Below, piece after piece: positions 20,582 to 30,590 of a stretch of 64,000 bases of DNA. Origin of the DNA: UBA6164 sp964344155 (GTDB lineage: Bacteria > Patescibacteriota > Gracilibacteria > BD1-5 > UBA6164); assembly GCA_964344155.1 (NCBI GenBank), contig CAYFMG010000002.1, positions 1 to 64,000 on the forward strand, written 5' to 3'. How positions within the stretch are numbered: the stretch's first letter is position 1; each line of letters starts with the position of its first letter. The notes under the pieces are model-generated. The model saw only the letters and a program-made list of their open reading frames with translations, made no database searches and was not told the origin of the DNA. The translations under genes were made by a program, and so were the position numbers.

Positions 20582-21817
20582 TTATGGTAATAGTTTCTTA
20601 AACATATTTTTTATTGATTCAAAGAATCATCAAATATTTAAAGAAAGTATATTAGAATTTGTTCAATACATATTTGAATAAATCATTGTTCAAATAACTC
20701 AAGCAAATACTGGATCAGATATTGAAGCATCTACTAATTCATCTTTTGATACCGGTAATCATATAAATACAGGTAACTTAAGATCTTTTTTTGCTAATTC
20801 TACAAATCATTTCATTTTCACTCAACCTCATACACATACTGCTCATTCAGGTAACATTCAGTCTCTTCCAATTTTTCTTAACTCTTCCCTTACAAAATGT
20901 AATATTTCTTCATATCTAGCTGTAACTATCTTTGATAAATATTCTCTAGATACTTCTCAGCTTTCTCACATATTAAGTTCAGATAAATCAAATTTAGAAT
21001 CCTCAAATCATTCTTTTTTCCATATATTTGGTTCAGCGTATTCTAGTTTTATTTTCTCAGCTATAACTGTCGAAGTTCTTAAACCTAAAGCTATATCATT
21101 TGTTACATTATCACCTCAAACTGGTATTACTCAAGAATAATTTAATACTCAGTTTTCATAAACTGTAACTCAAGTAGTTGAAGCTCAAATATCTATACAT
21201 ACTACTCACAATTCTTTTTGTCTATTTGTTAGTACTCATTCTGAAGAACTTAGTAGGTTTGGATATATATCATAAATCTCTATCCCTATCCCACTTACTG
21301 CTTTTCTTATATTATCAAGTACATTTAAACTCATAGAAAATATGTTTGATACAACTTCTAATTTTCTAGCTGACATTCAAATAGGATTCTTTATTCCCTC
21401 TTCTAAGTCTACACAAAAATTTTCTGGTATAACCTTTAATATTTCTTTGTTTGGTAAATCTACTCAGTTTTTAGCCATTTCCAAGGCTCTATCGATATCT
21501 TCCTCTGAGATTTCCCCTCAGGTTACAGCTACAACTCATTTATTTCTAAAGACTTCAAAACTAGAAGAGTTAAAAGATATATAAGCTCATGAAACCTGTT
21601 CTCAAGCCATCCTTTCTGCTTCTCATAGAGAAGTATCCAAATTAGTTTTAAATTCTTCCATATCCAAGATATTTCACTTCCTTATTGCATTAGAGTTAGC
21701 TATTCATACTCATAGGATGTGAAAATCATCTTTATTTTCACTATCAAAGTATCAAATAATAGTTCTAATCTTGGAACTTCAAATATCTATAGTTGTTATT
21801 GTATTAGATGTTCACAT
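20582..21817 (-). CDS. ftsA: Cell division protein FtsA
   Basis: A 411-residue actin-fold membrane tether for FtsZ. Phosphate 1 motif TIDIGSSKIRTIIG at residues 9-22, SHI-type 1C domain (GAYISFNSSSFEVFRNKG), phosphate 2 motif CIDIGASTTGVTVYENG near residue 205, adenosine motif GGGVKMKGFVELA near residue 340, and a C-terminal amphipathic helix (GGFFESIKNMFKKLLP) that inserts in the membrane. Second codon and many others are TGA. Gene order ftsA-ftsZ is the common one. Confidence 0.95.
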
Positions 21818-22077
21818 TTTTTATTTTTTTATTAAAATTAAAGTTTTTTTGTTCAATTTTTTTATACTAGTAAAACTCTTATATTCAAGCCTTTTTGCCT
21901 TTATTCATCTAATTAACTATACTAGAATTATATCTAGCAATTTGAGTTAATCAAAAAAAGTTATACAAGTTATGTTAAAAAGATGTTTTTAAGCAGATTA
22001 AAAAGAAAAAACAGCTATTATTTGCTTTTTTTTCCAAAATATAATAAAATTTAAGTATATAAATTAAAAAATATTTC
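21818..22077. other. 260-bp divergent intergenic region
   Basis: This gap separates leftward ftsA from the rightward phosphatase gene and should hold both promoters. The sequence is nearly all A/T. A weak hairpin region AACAGCTATTATTTGCTTTTTT lies around 22008-22033. No gene, repeat or clear -35/-10 pair was found. Confidence 0.4.
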
Positions 22078-23277
22078 ATGAAATGATTTTATAACATTTT
22101 CCAAATAATAATTTTATTAATTTTAGCATTAAACCCTTTAATGCTATTTTGATTTTTAGATACTTTTTTAAGTTTAGATTTCAAAAACCAAATTATAGTT
22201 TTATCTATGGTTGTAATACTAGAGTTTCTAATAATTATGATTTTGGTTAAAACATTTTTTCATGATCCTATAAATAAACTAGAATTTGCTATAAAAAGTT
22301 TCTTGGTTTGAAATTTAAAAGATACAAACCTAGATTTCAAAAAAACTATAAATCCTCATACAAACTATGCTCTATCTTTCTTTGCAAAGACTTTGAATAC
22401 TCTTAAAAATATCAAAGATGAATTTATTCATGGAAAGACTATTAAGTCTGAAGTAGAAATAGGTAAAGAGATTCAATGAAAAATGTTAACTAAAAAACTA
22501 ATAGATGTACCAAGTTTAGATGTAATAGTTAAATCAAAACCTGCCTGAGAGATTGGTTGAGATTCTTATGATATAATACAAGAGTGAGATAATTACTATA
22601 TTTATGTTTGAGATGCTACTGGTCACTGAGTATGAGCATGATTTATAATGATTATGGTAAATGCTTTAATCAGTGGTTTTACAAAAGTGTTTAAAGATTG
22701 AGCTAATATACTAGCTAAAACAAATGAAATATTAAAACCAAGAGTAAAGGCAAACTTACTTATGAGTTTATTACTTGTAAGATGGAATGCTAAACAAAAA
22801 AGATTATTTATGACTTGAGCTGGTCATGAATATTTAATGATATATAAACATAAACAAAATAAAACCTATAAAATCAAGTCAGGATGAGTTGCTCTTTGAA
22901 TGATAAAAGATATATCAAAATTATTAAAAGAAAAAGAAATAAAGTTTGAAGAAAATGATATAATTGTTTTATATAGTGACTGAATCACAGAAGCTATAAA
23001 TAGATCAACTAAAGACTGATCTGAACAAATGTTTTTAGAGGATAGACTAGAAAGTACAATAACAAATACACCAAACCTAAAAAAGAAAAAATACAAATCT
23101 GCAAGAAGTGTTTTTAATAACATAACTATAGAGCTTTCTAAGTTTATGTGATATAAACATGTTCAATTAGATGATGTAACATTGGCTGTAATTCACTATA
23201 AACCTAAAGATTTTGATGAAAGTTTAGACATAGATCAAGATATCAAAGAAGAATATATTACTGAATGGAATTGGTAA
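22078..23277 (+). CDS. Membrane-bound SpoIIE-type PP2C phosphatase
   Basis: A 399-residue protein. Two N-terminal membrane helices (about residues 7-28 and 40-62) lead through a HAMP-like linker (VKTFFHDPINKLEFAIKSF) into a PPM phosphatase domain: AGEIGGDSYDIIQEGDNYYIYVGDATGHGVGAGF, LFMTGAGHEYLMIY, IIVLYSDGITEAINRST and QLDDVTLAVIHYK, holding the metal-binding aspartates (quoted in parts from about residue 155 to 385). No extracellular sensor domain is evident between the helices. It may control division or pilus regulators; targets are unknown. It stands divergent from ftsA-ftsZ and upstream of a VirB4-like gene. Confidence 0.85.
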
Positions 23278-23350
23278 TTTTTAAAGTACAGCTTTACTTT
23301 TTTGCATTATTAATTATTATGCGTTATATAATAGTAATTAATAATATTCA

Positions 23351-25192
23351 ATGGAAAACCAAAACAAATTAATAGAGTTAATTCAAAACAGAATAGATTG
23401 AGATACCTATTCTTATGTAAAAAAATTAAAAGAGCCTGAAAAGCCTAAAAAAACTGATAATAAAGAAATACTTGAATCAGAAAAAGAATATAAAGATGCT
23501 TTGGCTTATATCAAGGATGCTATAGCTCCTGCCTTTATGAAAATTCATCCAAACAAACTTCAAATTAACAATACTTTTGTTAAGACTTTTTTTGTGTATG
23601 CTTATCCTAATTTCCTAGAATGAAATTGGTTATCACCAATAATAAACTGGGATGTAAAATTTGATATGAGTTTATTTGTCTACCCTATAGATTCAGCTTT
23701 TATACAAAAATATTTAAAAAAGAGATTGACTCAACTTCACTCTGAAAGAAGTATGAATGCAGAAAAATGATTAATAAATGATCCTGCTATAGAGGCTCAA
23801 ATCCAAGATGTAGAAGAATTAAGACATAAATTAACTAGATGAGAGGAAAAATATTTTCACTTATGATTATATATTTCAATATATGCTGAAGATGAAGAAA
23901 AATTAAATAAAATATGAAAAGATATAGAAACAATTTTGGCATGAAGAAATGTATTACAAAAACAATCATATCTAAGAACTGAACAATGATTTATATCAAC
24001 ATGACCTTTTTGTAAAGATGAACTGTGAGTATATAGAAATATGTCTACTTGATGATTATCTACAACATTTCCTTTTTCATCATCAACTCTAACTCATGAT
24101 GATTGAATTCTTTACTGAATAAACACACATAATAATTCTCTTATAATATTTGATAGATTTAAAACTGAAAATGCAAATATGACGGTATTTGCAAAATCTG
24201 GTTGAGGTAAATCTTTTGCTGTAAAACTTGAAATTTTGAGAAGTTTGATGTTTGGTACCGATGTTATAGTTATTGACCCTGAAAACGAATATAAAGCCCT
24301 GATAAATCAAGTATGATGAAGCTATTTAGATGTTTCTCTTAACTCTAATCAAAGAATAAATCCCTTTGATTTACCTTTATGACTAAAAGATCATGATGAA
24401 AAACCTGGTGATTTACTTAGAAGTGCTGTTATAGATTTATTAGGTTTGATGAATCTTATGCTTGGTAAAATGACTGCTGAGGAAGAATCTATAATGGAAA
24501 AAGCTATTATAACAACTTATAGCCTAAAATGAATTACACTAGAAGATGATAATATAGAATGAAAAGAGATTCCTGTAATGAAGGATTTACAAGATGTTCT
24601 TGAAACTATGGATTGAGCAGGAAGTTTGGTAAAAAGAATGGAAAAATTTACTACTTGAATTTTTTCTTGAATATTCTCAAATAAAACAAATATTGATTTA
24701 AATGAAGGATTACAAGTATTTTCAGTAAGAGATTTAGATGATATGATGAGACCTATTGCTATGTATGTTGTTCTAAATCATATATGGAACAAAGTAAGAT
24801 CTAGCGCTAAAAAGAGAATGCTTGTTATAGATGAAGCTTGGAATATTATGCAACATGAAGATTCTGCTAAATTTTTATTCTGACTAGTAAAAAGAGCCAG
24901 AAAATATAATCTTTGAATAACAACTATAACTCAAGATGTAGAAGATTTTATATGAAGTACTTATTGAAAACCAATAATGACAAACTCTTCTATCCAATTA
25001 CTTTTGAAACAATCTACAGCTTCTATAGATGCTTTACAAAATATATACAAGCTTACAGAACAAGAGAAATATATACTATTAAATGCAGCGGTATGACAAG
25101 GACTTTTCTTTGCTTGAACTGAGCATGTTTGAATCCAAGTTGTCGCTAGTTATTATGAAGAACAAGTTATTACAACAGATCCAAATAGGTAA
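23351..25192 (+). CDS. VirB4/TraC-like ATPase
   Basis: A 613-residue ATPase of the VirB4 family, which energises type IV secretion and conjugative transfer. Residues 80-280 resemble the VirB4 N-terminal region. Walker A is VFAKSGGGKSFAVK near residue 280, followed by DVIVIDPENEY; Walker B KRMLVIDEAWNIM is near residue 495, then the RKYNLGITTITQDVEDF sensor-like stretch and the C-terminal LLLKQSTASI...LTEQEKYILLNA. No other type IV secretion genes flank it here. CPR genomes often have isolated VirB4-like genes; a role in pilus, DNA uptake or secretion is possible. The transcript ends in a strong hairpin. Confidence 0.88.
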
Positions 25193-25197
25193 TTAAT

Positions 25198-25238
25198 AAA
25201 AAAAGACATAAAAAAATTTGATTTTTATGTCTTTTTTC
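25198..25238 (+). terminator. Terminator of the VirB4-like gene
   Basis: AAAAAAGACATAAAAA pairs with TTTTTATGTCTTTTTT. Confidence 0.8.
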
Positions 25239-25331
25239 ATATAATTCCCCTGCTTCTAAAAAAATAAACATATTTTAAATTAAGGAACGAATTTAAAATA
25301 TTATTAAATTAATCTAATAATAAATAATATC

Positions 25332-25796
25332 ATGGCAAAAGAAGTTAAAGGATATATAAAGTTACAAATCAATTGAGGACAAGCTAATCCAGCTCCTCCT
25401 GTAGGTCCAGCTTTAGGTCAATATGGTGTACCTATTCAAGAATTTACAACTAGATTCAATGATCAAACTAAAGATAAAATGGGGGTTAAACTTCCAGTTA
25501 TCATTACTGTTTATGAAGACAGAAGTTTTGATTTTGTTGTTAAACAACCACCTATGAGTACTCTTATTAAAAATAAACTTAACCTTAAAAAAGGTTCTGG
25601 AGTACCTCAAAAAGACAAAGTTGGTAACATGACTTTCGATCAAGTTAAAGAAGTTGCTGAAGAAAAAATGCCTGATTTAAATGCTGTAGATATAGCTGGT
25701 GCAATGAAAATTGTACAAGGTACAGCTAGAGCTTCTGGTGTTACTACTGAAATTGATGGTATGACAAAAGAAGAAGTTGCTGCTAAATTAGCATAA
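25332..25796 (+). CDS. rplK: Ribosomal protein uL11
   Basis: A 154-residue protein of the GTPase-associated centre. EVKGYIKLQINGGQANPAPP and VGPALGQYGV form the N-terminal domain; the C-terminal rRNA-binding domain carries GSGVPQKDKVGNMTFDQV and ARASGVTTEIDG. Only one TGA occurs (the first Gly of QINGGQ), consistent with sparing use of the recoded codon in abundant proteins. The usual neighbour rplA (uL1) is absent; a tRNA gene follows. There is no Shine-Dalgarno before the ATG. Confidence 0.96.
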
Positions 25797-25803
25797 TTAC
25801 ATA

Positions 25804-25840
25804 CAAATAAAAAAGAAACAGGAAGTTTCTTTTTTATTTT
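25804..25840 (+). terminator. Terminator of rplK
   Basis: AAAAAAGAAAC/GTTTCTTTTTT with AGGAA loop. Confidence 0.75.
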
Positions 25841-25844
25841 CTAT

Positions 25845-25920
25845 GTTCCCATCGTCTAGTTGGTTAGGACGCTGGCCTCTCACGCCGGAAACAGGGGTTC
25901 GAGTCCCCTTGGGAATACCA
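25845..25920 (+). tRNA. tRNA-Glu (CTC)
   Basis: A 76-nt cloverleaf including encoded CCA. Acceptor GTTCCCA/TGGGAAT, anticodon stem CTGGC/GCCGG enclosing CTCTCAC (anticodon CTC, T33, A37), and T arm GGGG-TTCGAGT-CCCC. It follows rplK with 48 bp and has a terminator hairpin downstream. Confidence 0.93.
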
Positions 25921-25935
25921 ATATAAATTTTTAGA

Positions 25936-25971
25936 AAAAAATAGTACTAGTAAAACTAGTACTATTTTTGT
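25936..25971 (+). terminator. Terminator after tRNA-Glu
   Basis: AAAAATAGTACTAG/CTAGTACTATTTTT hairpin, T tail. Confidence 0.7.
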
Positions 25972-26012
25972 GTATTAATGATAGTGTAATTATTTCTTAC
26001 TCACTTTTAAAC

Positions 26013-26040
26013 TTGACTTTTTCTTAAAAAAATACATAAT
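26013..26040 (+). promoter_or_regulatory. Sigma70-type promoter, island A forward
   Basis: TTGACT and CATAAT spaced by 16 bp, 34 bp before the ATG at 26074, which also has AAAGGAGAG as ribosome binding site. Confidence 0.65.
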
Positions 26041-26073
26041 ACAGTCCTTTCTGGTTAAAAAGGAGAGATAATC

Positions 26074-26394
26074 ATGAAGAAACTGGATAGAAGGCTTAAT
26101 ATTAATGAGTATAACTTTGCTCAAAATGTTTTGCTTGATAGTCGTGTTGAAATGCTTAAGCTTTTGTACTCAGGAGCAAATCTGAGATGTAATATTATTA
26201 TTGGTTATGGCTTTGCTTTACAAGACCAAGAACTAGTAGTTATTTGCTGCTATACATTCAACGAGGCTCAACTTTATGTAAATTTTCATTATAATGGTAA
26301 TATTGAATTCATCTGGGGTGAAACTACTTTCAGTATTCAAGATTTACAGCCATCAAGTGTTTATGGTGCAATAAATACTTTGGGAATCAGTTAA
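26074..26394 (+). CDS. Unknown protein of a standard-code island (A)
   Basis: A 106-residue soluble protein with no membrane helix and no recognised domain. It opens MKKLDRRLNINEYNFAQNVL and has a Cys pair (VVICCYTF). The ATG has a strong Shine-Dalgarno (AAGGAGA, 7-8 bases upstream), which native genes here lack. It has no in-frame TGA, its glycines are GGA/GGT/GGG, tryptophan is TGG and codons such as CTG and CGT occur, unlike its neighbours. It is convergent with the gene at 26447 around a shared strong terminator. It probably comes from an organism or phage with the standard code. Confidence 0.75.
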   Translation: MKKLDRRLNINEYNFAQNVLLDSRVEMLKLLYSGANLRCNIIIGYGFALQDQELVVICCYTFNEAQLYVNFHYNGNIEFIWGETTFSIQDLQPSSVYGAINTLGIS

Positions 26395-26411
26395 AATGAA
26401 AAATACACAAA

Positions 26412-26447
26412 AGAAAACCTCCTACTCTTTCGAGTAGGAGGTTTTTT
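26412..26447. terminator. Bidirectional terminator of island A
   Basis: AACCTCCTACTC/GAGTAGGAGGTT with TTTC loop, A run left and T run right. It is far more GC-rich than native terminators. Confidence 0.9.
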
Positions 26448-26902
26448 CATAACATAAAGTTGGAATCATCATTAAAGAATTTTTCAGCTCTTTGTTGGGT
26501 TACTCGTGCACTTGAGTTACCAAATATAATTGACTTCAAGGCTCTTATCATAATTTTACCCCCCAATTTATCATAACTCTTGAATTGTCTAGGTAAAGAC
26601 ATATCAATATATTCTGAATAATGAGCAATACTACCACCAACATGTGATGGTTTATTTATATCAACTAAACTGATACCAGCAAACACCCCTCTATCATCAG
26701 TAAAGTATTCAACCTTACTCCCCTTTTTAATAGCTATTCTCTTTGCCCGCCTGTATAAAAAAGTTGCCTCAGCTCTATGAATACCATGAAACTTCCGATT
26801 CTGGTAACACCAAAAGAACCAATCTGGATCTATCCATAAAATCTGAGCCAATGTTTTATTCTTTCCTTTAAATTTACCAAAGTTAATTATCGTAAATTCC
26901 AT
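26447..26902 (-). CDS. Unknown protein, exonuclease X-like C-terminal pattern (island A)
   Basis: A 151-residue protein. The N-terminal segment (INFGKFKGKNKTLAQILWID, then PDWFFW) resembles the small putative quorum-sensing/exodeoxyribonuclease X C-terminal module often written GKyKGk.l.ei...DP.Yl.W, found in phage and bacterial nucleases. The rest is basic and unrecognised. It has a Shine-Dalgarno (AAAAGGAGTTAAAAG before ATG), a consensus promoter upstream, no TGA and uses CGT/CGC codons, so it is not native in style. A stand-alone role is unknown. Confidence 0.7.
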   Translation of the reverse strand: MEFTIINFGKFKGKNKTLAQILWIDPDWFFWCYQNRKFHGIHRAEATFLYRRAKRIAIKKGSKVEYFTDDRGVFAGISLVDINKPSHVGGSIAHYSEYIDMSLPRQFKSYDKLGGKIMIRALKSIIFGNSSARVTQQRAEKFFNDDSNFML

Positions 26903-26936
26903 CTTTTAACTCCTTTTCAAACAATTTACCATTTAC

Positions 26937-26964
26937 ATTATACTTATTTATACTATATTGTCAA
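26937..26964 (-). promoter_or_regulatory. Consensus sigma70 promoter, island A reverse
   Basis: On the minus strand TTGACA-16 bp-TATAAT, a perfect consensus, 35 bp before the start of the gene ending at 26447. Confidence 0.8.
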
Positions 26965-27043
26965 TATAAGATATTATAATAAACTTTGATTTTTATAAAA
27001 AAGTAATATACTTAAACTACATTTATTTAATAATTTTATTATT

Positions 27044-27334
27044 ATGACAGAGACAAATAAGAGTGAAATAAACACTCAATGGATTATTTATCTAGTTGTA
27101 TGGTTTTTCTTTTGAGCATTCTGAGTTCATAGATTTGTTGCCTGAAAAATAGGTAGCTGAATCTGAATGCTAGCTCTACAAATCATAGGTTGGTTAACTG
27201 TTATTCTTGTTATTTGATTTGCCTTTTTATGAATAGTTTGGATTTGGTGGTTAGTTGATGGTATAATGATTGCTATGTGAAAATTTGAAGAAAAAGATGG
27301 TAAAGTTATAAGTATGAGAGTAGAATCAAAATAA
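27044..27334 (+). CDS. TM2-domain membrane protein
   Basis: A 96-residue protein with two closely spaced membrane helices. FFFGAFGVHRFVAGKIGSGIGMLALQ is the TM2 signature (helix 1, then the GxHRFYxG motif), followed by the second pair of hydrophobic segments (GWLTVILVIGFAFLGIVWIWWLVDG with the terminal D in WWLVDGIMI). Such proteins are widespread in bacteria and of uncertain function. Native codon style with TGA at conserved Gly positions; single gene with its own terminator. Confidence 0.88.
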
Positions 27335-27335
27335 T

Positions 27336-27369
27336 AAAAAAATATCTGAAAAATCAGATATTTTTTTAT
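27336..27369 (+). terminator. Terminator of the TM2 gene
   Basis: AAAAATATCTGA/TCAGATATTTTT with AAAA loop; symmetric, so it may also serve the convergent gene at 27366. Confidence 0.8.
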
Positions 27370-27641
27370 TTTCTAGCTAATTCTAATAAACTAGATATAT
27401 TATTACTTGTTGTTTTTATTACAGGTCTTGATTCTGCCCAATTTATTAATTTAGTCTTATCTGCATTTCTAATAAAACCTTCTATTACCTCATACTCTTT
27501 TTTTATTTGATTTCCTCTTATTATATTTCAAGCAGTCATAGATAAATTGAATCTTACCAAAATATTTCATATTACATCTGAAACCTCATCTCTGACATTC
27601 TTTGGTAAATCTTCTATATATAATTCTTTTAATCTTTCCAT
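27366..27641 (-). CDS. Small helical protein, unknown
   Basis: A 91-residue, mostly helical acidic protein (MERLKELYIEDLPKNVRDEV at the start, NNISSLLELARK at the end). No domain was recognised. Two TGA codons mark it as native. It is convergent with the TM2 gene and lies 57 bp downstream of the Nif3 start region on the opposite side, so it may have its own promoter. Confidence 0.6.
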
Positions 27642-27698
27642 AATATATTTAATTATTATATGTAACATTATACCTATAATACATATTATGTCAATTTT

Positions 27699-28475
27699 TT
27701 AATATTTCTCATCTAAAAATACGACTTCTAGTCCAAACTTATCTTTTAGGTGATAAGCAAGTAGTTTTGGTCATATTTTTTCTGTTTCATAATGTCCTCA
27801 AATCAATACAGATTGCTCTATCTCTTTTGCTAGTATCATTTCATGATGAACTCATTCTCATGTCACATATATATCATAGTTTTTTTCTTTTGCTTCCTTT
27901 ACTTCACTTAAAGCCCCTCCAGATACAAAAGCTATAGAGTTAAAGTTTGTTAAGTTTCAAAAATTATAAAATCTTTTTAATAGTTGCATATGTTCAGCAT
28001 ATGGTGTTACTAGGTTTGAAACATGTAAGGTATTTTTAAATCTAAGTCAAAATCAAATATTACTTCATTTATATTCACAAATTTCCTCTATCTCATAATC
28101 TCATTCTTGTAAACCAAAAATATTTATAAAAGCTTTCATAAGTCATGCATTATTCCCTACTTCTGGATGTGCATCAAGTGGTAAGTGACAAGCATAACTA
28201 CATATATCATTTTCGATCATTTTTTTAGCTCTTTTGTATGGTAATCATACAAGTACTTGTTCATATCACCAAAAAAGACCATGATGAGATATAACCATAT
28301 CTACTCATTGTTCTACTGCTAAATCAAATATATAATTACTTGAATCAACACTGTATCATATTTTTTTTATTTCTTCTTTGCTAGAATCTATTTGTAAACC
28401 ATTTTTTGATTCATCTGTATATTCAGATATTTTTAGATATTCATCTAAGTATTTTATTAATTCTTTTTTGTTCAT
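27699..28475 (-). CDS. Nif3/DUF34 family metal-binding protein
   Basis: A 258-residue NIF3-like protein with the dinuclear metal ligands of the family: MVISHHGLFWG (HHG near residue 65), CHLPLDAHPEVGNNAGL (H..D near 100), and the C-terminal TGEGVHHEMILAKE (near 215) and GGHYETEK motifs. The family is a toroidal hexamer with proposed GTP cyclohydrolase-like or metal chaperone activity; its real role is open. Follows the patatin gene by 6 bp and is probably co-transcribed with it. Confidence 0.93.
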
Positions 28476-28481
28476 TCTTTT

Positions 28482-29272
28482 TTAATTAATTTTAAGTTTT
28501 TTATTAGCCTCTTTATAACCTATTTCTATAAAATTATCTATATCCTTGAAACTATAATAATCCAGATTTCAAAAACTAGGAGAAAGAAGTGTTAAGTTTT
28601 GTTTTTTTCTATAGATTTTTCTTCATTTTGCTTCATCATAATCAGTATAGTCCTATGAAGAATGTTATAATTCATCTCTAGTAATCACTTATTAAACTCA
28701 AGTCATAGTATTTTTCTCTTAAATACCAGCTTGTCTGTTACTTTTTTTAAAGCACTTACTCATATACAATTATCTGTTTCAAGTACATCTACAGGTAAAT
28801 TATTTGTAAGTCATCCATCTACATACAGAGTTTCTCAAACCTTACTAGGTGATATTATTCATGGAAGACTTAAACTAGATCTTACAGCATCTACAATTCT
28901 TCCCTTTTCAAAAACAAACTTTTCTCAAGCTTCTATATCTGTTGCAACTATTTTTAATTTCATATCTAAATCCTCTATTTTTGTATCTCAATATAGTTCC
29001 TCTAATACTTTTTTTATTTTATTTCATTTAATAAGTCCACTTTTTAGATCAAAGTCTATTAACTTTAAAAAATTTATATTCTTTGCTATTTCTATCATCT
29101 CCTCACTAGTCTTCCCCATAGCATACAATGCTGCTATAATAGCTCACATAGAAGTACCTGACACTTCTTTTATGTCTATATTATTTTCTTCCAAGTATTT
29201 AATAACTCAGATATGTATAAATCATCTAGCAGCTCATCATCATAGAGCTAATCAATATTCTTTTGTATTCAT
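28482..29272 (-). CDS. Patatin-like phospholipase, split by a -1 frame change at A7
   Basis: From ATG at 29272 the frame gives YGLALGGGAARGFIHIGVIK (oxyanion hole GGGAARG), nucleophile elbow EVSGTSMGAIIA with catalytic Ser near residue 42, and the catalytic Asp in TLYVDGGLTNNLP near residue 150, then stops at TAA 28592-28594 after 226 codons. The expected C-terminal tail (NLTLLSPSFGNLDYYSFKDI followed by an EIGYKEANKKL end) is present in the -1 frame and runs to 28482. The frames join exactly at A_AAA_AAC. The total would be about 263 residues. Either programmed frameshifting, a pseudogene, or a missing base in an A tract. Confidence 0.8.
28601..28607 (-). promoter_or_regulatory. Slippery heptamer A AAA AAC in the patatin gene
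   Basis: In the zero frame the codons read GAA AAA AAC AAA ACT TAA. A -1 slip on A_AAA_AAC continues as CAA AAC TTA ACA into the conserved C-terminus. The zero-frame stop lies two codons later. Confidence 0.5.
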
Positions 29273-29278
29273 AGTTTT

Positions 29279-30582
29279 TTATTTTAAAAATAAACTCAAC
29301 CTAGATCTCCTTCATGATTCAATAAATGCTTTTTTTGAAGAAATAAAGTTTTTACCAGTTTTTTCAATACTATCTATAAAAAATACTGGAAATATTATTG
29401 CTTTTTTTCATTTTTTCTTCTCTTTTTTTAATAACTTAATAAAATTATTAGGAGGAAAAGATAAACTAAGTCATAAATTTTCAAGAGTTATATCTATTCA
29501 TTCATCATCGCCAAATTCTTTTGCATAAGACTTTAAAACCAGTTCTGAACATACCAGATTAGAATCTGAATGATAATTAAATCTAAAATCATATTTTTTA
29601 CCAACATGACTTAGGCTTTGTCCTATTGTTCTTTTTATTTTTTCATCACTAAAACTAGTTCTTGATACTCACAAATAATCATTTCTTGATACCAGTTCAT
29701 TAAACTCTACTACTTTTATACCATCTCATTTTGCTTCAACTATATAATGTTTATTCTTATCAAGTTTTTTTAGGTGTTTATTATTATAATTTTGAATTAA
29801 ATATTTTCAAGTTCATATATACATTGTCATATGTTTCCAAAAACCAGGGATTGTTATATTAGAAGCATTCCAATTTCATCTTGTTAATAAAATATCTCAT
29901 GGTTTAGACATTAATAAATATTTTTCTAAATTTTTATTCTTTATTAGTCAATAATTTCTTGGTGTAAATCTAATTCTTGCAATAAAAGTCCCAATATATT
30001 TTAAAACAAAATATAAAAAACTATCAAACCTAAACTTAAAGTAGTGATGAACATTATAATAATCAGTTAAAAATCTATTATTTAAATCTATATTAAATAT
30101 TTTAGAATCTAAAACATTATAAACCTTAGATTCTATAAATAACTTAAATGATTTAATAAATAAATTTGCTGTATTTATTGTATAAATATGTTTAGGTAAA
30201 TAAATATATTTAGCAAAAACTCAAAAGTCCTTTTTAAAATTTTCATTCAAAAATGTTCTTAGAAAATCTTGATGTTTTCAAAAATACTTAAGTATTAATA
30301 ATAATGAATTAAAATATATAAATAATAAATATTTATTTAATACTAATTTATTATAATCTATAAAAAATATATACTTCCTATAACTAGTTTTTTTATAAGT
30401 GATTGTAGTTCAATAAAAAAAGCTATATATTTTTCCCATAATAACTTAAAACTATCTTTATTACTTTTTAAATATAAATTATTTTCTGTCTTTAAAATAT
30501 TATGTAATTTTAACTCTTTTGATAAAAGCAAAGATTTTTCTTCTAATTTTTGTATTTTTGATAAAATTTTATTATAGTTCAT
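29279..30582 (-). CDS. YiiX/YaeF-like permuted papain-fold hydrolase, split by a -1 frame change at A7
   Basis: ATG at 30582 opens 63 residues of Lys/Leu-rich coiled coil (MNYNKILSKIQKLEEKSLLL) up to QSLIKK. The zero frame then ends at 30358; the -1 frame continues open for about 370 residues to TAA 29279. That part has the NlpC/P60-like permuted features: LLMSKPGDILLTRGN, FWKHMTMYIG (catalytic His), AKGDGIKVVEF, and KYDFRFNYHSDSNLVCSELV with the catalytic Cys. The continuing frame has no ATG at its beginning, so it needs the upstream start. Joining at A_AAA_AAA gives about 434 residues. It lies 6 bp upstream of the patatin gene, which has the same kind of frame break. Confidence 0.75.
30388..30394 (-). 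promoter_or_regulatory. Slippery heptamer A AAA AAA in the YiiX-like gene
   Basis: Zero-frame codons ATA AAA AAA CTA. A -1 slip gives AAA AAA ACT AGT TAT, which is the open frame containing the hydrolase domain. Confidence 0.5.
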
Positions 30583-30590
30583 AGTTCCCT

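Noticed and set aside
28731..29528. 265-codon plus-strand open frame
   Set aside because: It lies antisense to the patatin and YiiX-like genes, whose motifs are clear; its codons are the complement of those genes.
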